DNA from: CAZFMJ01 sp964520045
GTDB lineage: Bacteria > Elusimicrobiota > Elusimicrobia > Elusimicrobiales > CAZFMJ01
Assembly: GCA_964520045.1 (NCBI GenBank)
Contig: CAZFMJ010000102.1
Span: 1-7,329, forward strand
DNA length: 7,329 bases
Reading direction: 5' to 3'
How positions within the stretch are numbered: position 1 is the first letter of the stretch; each line of letters opens with the position of its first letter. The notes under the pieces are model-generated. The model was not told the origin of the DNA. It did no database searches and saw only the letters and a program-made list of their open reading frames with translations. Below, one piece after another: positions 1-5,300 of this stretch. The position numbers and the translations under genes are program-made.

Positions 1-2093
1 ATGTCTCCAGCGGGGCCAACTGGACAAACAATATTCTTGTGGTGTCGACAGCGGGAGCGACCACCGACGCCATGACTGTTGACGGGAAAGGCTGGGTAAC
101 GGCAAAGAAATTTATCGGCGACGGGTCAGGGCTTACAAATCTGCCGGCAAGCGGAAGCGCGGATAACCTCGGCAATCATGTGGCAACTACAACACTAAAC
201 CTGAATACCTTTAACATTATAAACGTTTCCACAATTGCCATGACAGGATCTCTTACTTTAAACGGCTCAAGTTTAACGATAACCGGAGGAATAGCCATAT
301 CAACGGGTGGAGCGATAACGACAACCGGCAAGGGGCTTGGAACGGTTATCGGCACCGCGCGGGGGTTCGGCGCGGTTGATTTGCAGACATTCAGGACAGG
401 CGTCAGTTCTGTCGCAGCCGGGCAATTCTCAGTTATAAGCGGGGGGTCGGACAACAGCACTGTCTCCGCTTATACTACGGTCAGCGGAGGATATAACAAC
501 ACGGCAGGCCACTATTATTCAACCGTAGGCGGAGGAAGGTTTAATACCGCTAACGGTCAGGATAACACGATAAGCGGAGGATATGGAAACAGAACGCACC
601 CCAATTATAACCAGGCCACAATAGGAGGAGGCTACGGCAACACGATGGAAAGCGGTTTTTACGCCGTAATAGCGGGAGGGCTGTTGAATGTAGGCCAGGC
701 GGATTCTTCCGCTATAGGGGGCGGACGGGAGAACAAGGCGGCGGGTACATATTCAGCAATTTCAGGGGGATGGGGAAACGTGACGCTGGGTCAGAATTCA
801 GCGGTTCCTGGGGGACTGAGCAACGTGGCTAAGGGCGATTATTCATTCGCCGCCGGACGCGCTTCGTCATCAACGGCTCAAGGCGCGTTCACATGGGCTG
901 ATTCGGTGGGTTCGGAAGTAAACAATAATGTCGCCGACAGAACATGGTTTAAAAACGCCGGTGGTTTTTTAACAACTGTCACGGTAAACCCGGCGGACGG
1001 CAACTCAATGTTTCTCAACGCTTCAGGCAACGTCGGCGTAGGCAGTATAACTCCAGTGTCAAAACTCCATGTCCTTGATTCAGGCAGTCAGCCGCTCCTC
1101 ATAGCCAGCCATACCACGGGGGGATACGGGCTGTATGTTTCGTCCTGGGCGCACGTGGGAATAGGCACAAGCACAACAAGAGCCCTGCTCAGCGTGGTTG
1201 ACAACGCTCCGGCCGTGGGCGACTACGTTTTTATGGTTTCAACCGGCGCGAGCGACACGCAAAAAGCCATGTGGCTTACGGGCGACGGGCGCCTGCACCT
1301 AAAGCGCATAGATTGGCTGGACGGCAGTTACTCAACTACGGCCGCGGGAGGAGGCGGAGGTACGGGGGGGAGCTGGGACCATATCGCGGCGCAAAATATA
1401 CAAATGGGCAGTTTCTGGCTTTCCGGCGACGGCAACGATGAGGGGATTTATGTAAAGTCGGACGGCATGGTGGGAATAGGGAATAATAATCCAAGTGCTA
1501 TGCTTCATATTATAAGTCCTACCACTCCTTCTTATGCTTTGATAATCGCCACAGGCTCGGGCGCGTATGATTACGTGACGCGCGTGAGCACCGACGGGGG
1601 GATATATTCCAAGGGGGGAGTTACTTACGGCGGGGACGTGGCTGAAGTATATAATGTTTCGGATAACGCTGAAACCGGAGACGTGGTTATGCTCGACACC
1701 GCGCAAACTGGAGCTTTCAAAGTGAAGAAAGCGGTTTACGGGAAAGGGAAATATATGGGTGTTTTGTCGGCAAACCCCGGACTTACGATAGGCGCGGGCA
1801 GTAATTGGCAGAAATCAGGTTCCGCGGCGGTGGCGCTTGCAGGAAGGGTTCCGGTAAAAGTCTCTCTTGAAAACGGAGCAATTAAAGCCGGAGATATTCT
1901 TACTGCGTCCAAATATCCAGGAAAGGCGGCAAAAGCCGTGTCAAGCGGGTATGTGGTGGGAATGGCTCTTGAAAATTACAATCCCGAAGATTCTTCGGTT
2001 CTGTGTTTCGTGAGTCCGCACTATTGGGTCGCCCCCGATGAATTTGATAACATTAAAAAGGAAATCGAACAGCTCAAAAAAAGAATAAAATAA
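1..2093 (+). CDS. Large surface/adhesin-like protein with YadA-type head repeats and tail-fibre-like modules (5' end missing)
   Basis: The frame is open to the left edge (first full codon at 3), so this is the C-terminal part of a longer protein. The GTG at 39 has no ribosome binding site and lies inside a repeated module, so it is not the true start. Counting from that GTG: a 'KFIGDGSGLTNL' phage/tail-fibre-type motif lies at about 24-35. Nine beta-roll rungs (SGG/GGG plus N, every 15-17 residues) run from 131 to about 265, closing with FAAGR and WADS as in YadA-like heads. 'VGIG...LHV'-type modules start near 332, 373 and 478. A Gly-rich linker is at 445-455. A conserved C-terminal domain begins with YGGDVAEV near 540 and includes VALAGRVPVKV and HYW. 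A charged coiled-coil tail ends the protein (675-684). Such proteins are usually exported and trimeric. No signal peptide is visible because the N-terminus is missing. Substrate or receptor is unknown. The stop is TAA at 2091. Confidence 0.88.
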   Translation, partial: VSSGANWTNNILVVSTAGATTDAMTVDGKGWVTAKKFIGDGSGLTNLPASGSADNLGNHVATTTLNLNTFNIINVSTIAMTGSLTLNGSSLTITGGIAISTGGAITTTGKGLGTVIGTARGFGAVDLQTFRTGVSSVAAGQFSVISGGSDNSTVSAYTTVSGGYNNTAGHYYSTVGGGRFNTANGQDNTISGGYGNRTHPNYNQATIGGGYGNTMESGFYAVIAGGLLNVGQADSSAIGGGRENKAAGTYSAISGGWGNVTLGQNSAVPGGLSNVAKGDYSFAAGRASSSTAQGAFTWADSVGSEVNNNVADRTWFKNAGGFLTTVTVNPADGNSMFLNASGNVGVGSITPVSKLHVLDSGSQPLLIASHTTGGYGLYVSSWAHVGIGTSTTRALLSVVDNAPAVGDYVFMVSTGASDTQKAMWLTGDGRLHLKRIDWLDGSYSTTAAGGGGGTGGSWDHIAAQNIQMGSFWLSGDGNDEGIYVKSDGMVGIGNNNPSAMLHIISPTTPSYALIIATGSGAYDYVTRVSTDGGIYSKGGVTYGGDVAEVYNVSDNAETGDVVMLDTAQTGAFKVKKAVYGKGKYMGVLSANPGLTIGAGSNWQKSGSAAVALAGRVPVKVSLENGAIKAGDILTASKYPGKAAKAVSSGYVVGMALENYNPEDSSVLCFVSPHYWVAPDEFDNIKKEIEQLKKRIK
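429..906 (+). repeat. YadA-like head beta-roll repeat array (nine rungs)
   Basis: Nine copies of a pattern [I/V]-x-G-G followed by two variable residues and Asn occur in the protein, starting at residues 133, 148, 163, 178, 195, 211, 226, 241 and 256 counted from the GTG at 39. The spacing is 15, 15, 15, 17, 16, 15, 15 and 15 residues. This is the rung length of the left-handed parallel beta-roll seen in trimeric autotransporter heads. The array ends with DYSFAAGR and GAFTWADS, a cap found in many bacterial proteins of this type. At DNA level the rungs are diverged and share only short words such as agcggaggatat, so the array is old. Confidence 0.85.
1626..2090 (+). other. C-terminal 'GGDVAE' domain plus short coiled coil of the surface protein
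   Basis: The last 155 residues form a distinct unit. It starts at GVTYGGDVAEVYNV, continues through a segment with TGDVVMLD and KYMGVLSANPG, then VALAGRVPVKV, ENGAIKAGDILTAS and VVGMALE, and ends in FVSPHYW. I have seen this arrangement at the C-termini of tail-fibre-like and YadA-head proteins of environmental bacteria, in the position taken elsewhere by S74 intramolecular chaperone domains. No S74 catalytic Ser/Lys pair is evident. A short helix follows, rich in Lys and Glu with Ile/Leu at heptad-like positions, and could support oligomerisation. The role is not known to me. Confidence 0.6.
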
Positions 2094-2150
2094 GACAGCA
2101 ACATATAGAACGCAGATGACGCAGTCATTCCTTCCTCAAAGGCCTTGAGA

Positions 2151-2206
2151 ATGGGTCAGCCCAAACTCACTGTCTTTAAGGATGGGACCGTCCCAAACAC
2201 ACTGCT
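2151..2206. repeat. Imperfect tandem direct repeat, 31-bp period
   Basis: Two copies start with atggg, vary over four or five bases, then read CCCAAAC followed by CACTG (2151-2173 and 2182-2206). The second copy contains the inverted repeat TGGGAC-C-GTCCCA (2183-2195), which is weaker in the first copy. A further GTTTGGG at 2305-2311 is the reverse complement of the CCCAAAC core. The pattern could be a small dispersed repeat or a binding site for a regulator. No known family was recognised. Confidence 0.45.
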
Positions 2207-2276
2207 TTTTCCGCCATTACAGCATTGGCGCTCTCCACACTTCTTCGGCGAGCCCGCCTTGTCGTAGGGGGGGGGA

Positions 2277-2297
2277 CCCGCCGAGTTGTGTGGCGGG
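2277..2297. repeat. GC-rich stem-loop CCCGCC/GGCGGG downstream of a G9 run
   Basis: Six-base perfect arms CCCGCC (2277-2282) and GGCGGG (2292-2297) enclose a 9-base loop. A third CCCGCC sits at 2253-2258, just before nine G in a row at 2267-2275. It resembles the small GC-rich palindromes scattered through many environmental bacterial genomes. It lacks a T-run and lies upstream of the promoter-like element of the next gene, so it is more likely an interspersed repeat than a terminator. Confidence 0.4.
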
Positions 2298-2336
2298 AAG
2301 GATAGTTTGGGGCAGCGTTATCTGCGGTCTATGTTT

Positions 2337-2345
2337 TGATACAAT
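2337..2345 (+). promoter_or_regulatory. Extended -10 promoter element, possibly for a leaderless transcript
   Basis: TGATACAAT matches the extended -10 form TGnTAnAAT. Nine bases separate its end from the ATG at 2355, so transcription would begin about two or three bases before the start codon. There is no Shine-Dalgarno sequence before this ATG and no good -35 at 17 bp, which fits an extended -10 promoter and a leaderless mRNA. The TGA is also the in-frame stop that bars any earlier start. The call rests on sequence match alone. Confidence 0.35.
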
Positions 2346-2354
2346 TATCTCAAC

Positions 2355-5300
2355 ATGCAGATCCGCAAGTATATATATCTCTTAGTGTTGGCTTCCGCCG
2401 GCATATTCGTTTATTTCAATTCCCTTGAAAACCGTTTTTTGCGCGACGATTTTTATGTCATCACGCACAACACCTTTATCCGGGATATAGGCAATTTTTT
2501 TCTTCCGTTTACCGGCGGAAAATATTTTGAGTCCGCTCAGGAGATGACATACCGCCCGCTTCCCACGGCTTTTTTGATGGCTGAGTATTATTTATGGGGC
2601 AACAACGTGGTGTTTTACCGCCTCATGAACATACTCTGGCATACGGGCGCGGTTATTTTGTTTTATTTTCTGCTTATCAGGTTTTTAACCTCAATCCACC
2701 CCGAGCCGGAAAACACGCGGAGCCGCATTTTTGATCTGTCATTTTTAGCAAGCCTTCTTTTTGCGGTCCATCCCATAGCCACGGAGGTGATCAATGTAAT
2801 CAGTTTTCATGACGACGCCATATGCCTGTTTTTCTGCCTTGGGAGTTTTCATTTTTATCTGAGCCATTCGGCGCAAAAAGGCGGAAGAAAACCGGTTTAT
2901 CTGATTTGTTCGGCATTTTTATATATGCTTGCGCTGTTTTCCAAAGAGATGGCTGTAACCTATCCCGGCATGCTGGCGCTCTATCATCTCATAATCGAAC
3001 CCCGGACGCAAAGTGAGAAAAAATCGGAGGTTGGATACGGCTGGATCAAATCAGCGTGGCTGATATTCGCCGTTATGGCAATCGGGTTTTCAATAGCGCA
3101 TGTGTTTTTTCTTAAGCCCGGCGGATTCATAATGGAGGTAAGCCCGTCCGAGCGCAAGCAGTGGCTGGGTTTGGGAGCGCTGGCAAAGAATGCGGTAATT
3201 TCATTCGCCGTGTACGTCCGGTATCTGAAACTGCTGATATGGCCGTATAAATTAAGTTACGACTGGGATTCCGCGGTAAAGCCGCCCGGTTTGGCGTCAG
3301 GCGTTATAGGCATGATTTTGACAATGGGAATCCTGATATCCGCATGGCGCGCAAGAAAGAGCTTCCCCATGTTGTCGTTCGGGATTTTTTATTATTTTAT
3401 TTCGCTTTTGCCCGTATCAGGCATAATCCCGTTCGGCGCCGTAATGGCGGAGAGATACGCGTATATTCCGTCGCTGGGTTTTTTTACCGCGGTGTCGGCG
3501 ATGTCCGCGCTGATAATAAAAGGCATAAATTGGATAAATCAGCGGCGCATTGCTCTGCTTTTGCGCTGCGCCGCTGCCGCCGTGATCATACTTGCGCCTG
3601 TTTTTCTCGGAGCCAGGAGCGTTATACGAAACATTGATTTCAGCAATGACTACACCTTAAGCATCCGCGAATTTGACGACTGGCCCGGATCCTATCGCGC
3701 CGCGTATATCGTGGGCCTGCTGGAATTTCAGGCGGGCCAGCCTTTAAAATCCGTGGAATATCTCAAAAAATCCGCCCGGCTTAATCCCTTTTATCCGAAA
3801 ACACATGTTTTGATGGGACTTTCATACGACAAGCTGGGCGAGCCTTATGAAAAAGTTGAGCGCGAGTATCTGGCCGGAGTGCGTTTATATCCGCCGGGGT
3901 ATTATCCGGCGTACCTTAATCTGGCCGGTTTTTATTCGGCGCGCGGAAAGGTCGACGAGTCGATATACTGGCATAAAAGGCTTTTGGGTATAAATCCAAA
4001 ATGCCGCGAGGGATATAATAATCTGGGCGCCGCGTATCTTATGAAAGGCGAATGGGCAAAAGCCGCGGCAGTTCTGGGCAAAGGGCTTGCGTTAAAGCCT
4101 GAAATAGAAAGCAATATGGACGGCCCTATTGAGCAAAGTTTCAGGCGGAATCTCGGCGATGCCTATTATAATTCCGCCGTTGAGAGCCACATCGGAGGCA
4201 GGCTGGATGAAGCGGCTGGGTATTACCGCAAGTCATTGAGTTTTTATCCCGGTAAAAAAGAAGTATGGAGCAATCTCGGGCTGGCATATTCGGCTGAAAA
4301 AAACTGGGAGGATGCGTATCTCTGTCTTATGCGGGCGGTGAAGCTCTCGGAGGAGCGCGAGCCGGGAATAATTTATGCCGTAAAAGCTGCAAAAGAAACA
4401 GCGCAAACAAGAGGCGGGCGGTCAGGAGGGGGGGGGGAGGAAAAAAATAGGTATGGTGTCCCCCGATTAACGGAAGCGGCCGTGTATTTTAATCTGGCGA
4501 AGGCTTGTTTTTACAGCAAAAGGCAGAAAGAGGCCGATAGGTATTACCGGCGCGCGTTAAAGCTCAATCCCGAATTGGCGAACAGAAAGAAACCGGAAGA
4601 AGTAAGACGGGAGACGGAAGATAGAAGAGGGGGAAAAGAAAACATGCCGTCTTCCTTGAAAGAGGGGGAGCAAAACAACGCTCAATCAGAAAGCGGAGTA
4701 TGCGAAAAATTTGAGGTTGATCCCAAAACGAATGAAATACTTCTCAATCTTGATAAAAGCCTTTCATTCGGCGGATATAATAACTTTAAAAGCGTGTTTA
4801 AATCTTTCGAAATAGGTATTGACATAAAAGACGGCGAAACTGCGGTCACGGCGGATGTGTTGAAAGAAGCGGGGAATAAAAATAATGCTCTCTGCGCAAA
4901 AAATATTTTTAACTCGGGCCGCAATCGGATAATTCAGGGGCTGGACGCCGGCGGGTGGAAGATCGAAAATAAATTTGAGGTAACAAAAGAAAAACGGCTC
5001 AAACAGACGATAACATGGCATAACAATACCCCTCAGCCGCAGAAGGTCGGACTTGTTTTAAGGCACAAAACGCCGCATACAAAGATAAAATGGGACAACA
5101 ATGAATATGACATAAGCGGGGCAAGCGGACCGGTAAGGCTGAAAGCATACAAAAACCAGACATTAATAGTAGACAGCCGCAGGGAAGGGTTTATTTTTCC
5201 GATAAATAAGGTATCCGGCGCGGGTATCGTTTTCATGGATGACGCGGGCGCTGTGAAGGGCAATTTCAACTGGAGCGACATGATAACCGATTCCCTTAAT

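Larger units (their letters stand above)
2094..2354. other. Intergenic region: direct repeat, hairpin, G9 run, promoter-like element, no gene
   Basis: No convincing gene lies here. A small open frame from 2182 to 2385 runs over the start of the next gene, has no recognisable content and is made of repeat-like sequence. The gap contains AAGGCCTT flanked by CTCA/GAG (2135-2149) soon after the stop of the first gene. That structure is short and has no T-run, so it is a poor intrinsic terminator. Further on are a 31-bp-period direct repeat, a run of nine G (2267-2275), a CCCGCC/GGCGGG hairpin, and an extended -10 element next to the downstream ATG. With no overlap or tight coupling, the two genes are probably transcribed separately. 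Confidence 0.6.
3675..4574 (+). other. TPR region of the fusion protein (about seven repeats)
   Basis: Seven 34-residue-like helix pairs can be read, each with the usual small/aromatic pattern and many ending in NP, YP or KP: AAYIVGLLEFQAG..., THVLMGLSYDKLG..., AYLNLAGFYSARG..., GYNNLGAAYLMKG..., a longer one beginning LGDAYYNSAVE, WSNLGLAYSAEKN..., and YFNLAKACFYSKR.... TPRs after a GT-C membrane domain are standard in TMTC-type proteins, where they face the lumen and bind the acceptor. Between repeats six and seven lies a foreign-looking stretch containing GGRSGGGGEEKNR, encoded by the G10 tract. Confidence 0.8.

Noticed and set aside
39..41. GTG at 39 as the start of the first gene
   Set aside because: The frame continues open to the window edge with similar sequence (VSSGANWTNN...), there is no ribosome binding site, and no signal peptide follows. 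The gene starts upstream.
1332..1706. Minus-strand open frame of 124 codons
   Set aside because: It is antisense to the well-supported surface protein, with no recognisable domain and no ribosome binding site.
1626..2090. Peptidase S74 intramolecular chaperone at the C-terminus of the first gene
   Set aside because: The position fits, but the sequence matches the GGDVAE/GRVPVKV pattern and no S74-type catalytic Ser/Lys arrangement is visible.
2135..2149. Intrinsic terminator after the first gene
   Set aside because: The AAGGCCTT-centred inverted repeat is short, has a bulge and is not followed by a T-run.
2182..2385. 67-codon open frame in the gap
   Set aside because: It is made of intergenic repeat sequence, overlaps the well-supported start at 2355 in another frame, and its Cys/Ser-rich translation resembles no protein.
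4420..4470. Programmed frameshift at the G10/A7 tracts
   Set aside because: The reading frame is already continuous through both tracts, and either shifted frame stops at once. Slippage would truncate rather than join frames, so it is treated as possible phase variation instead.
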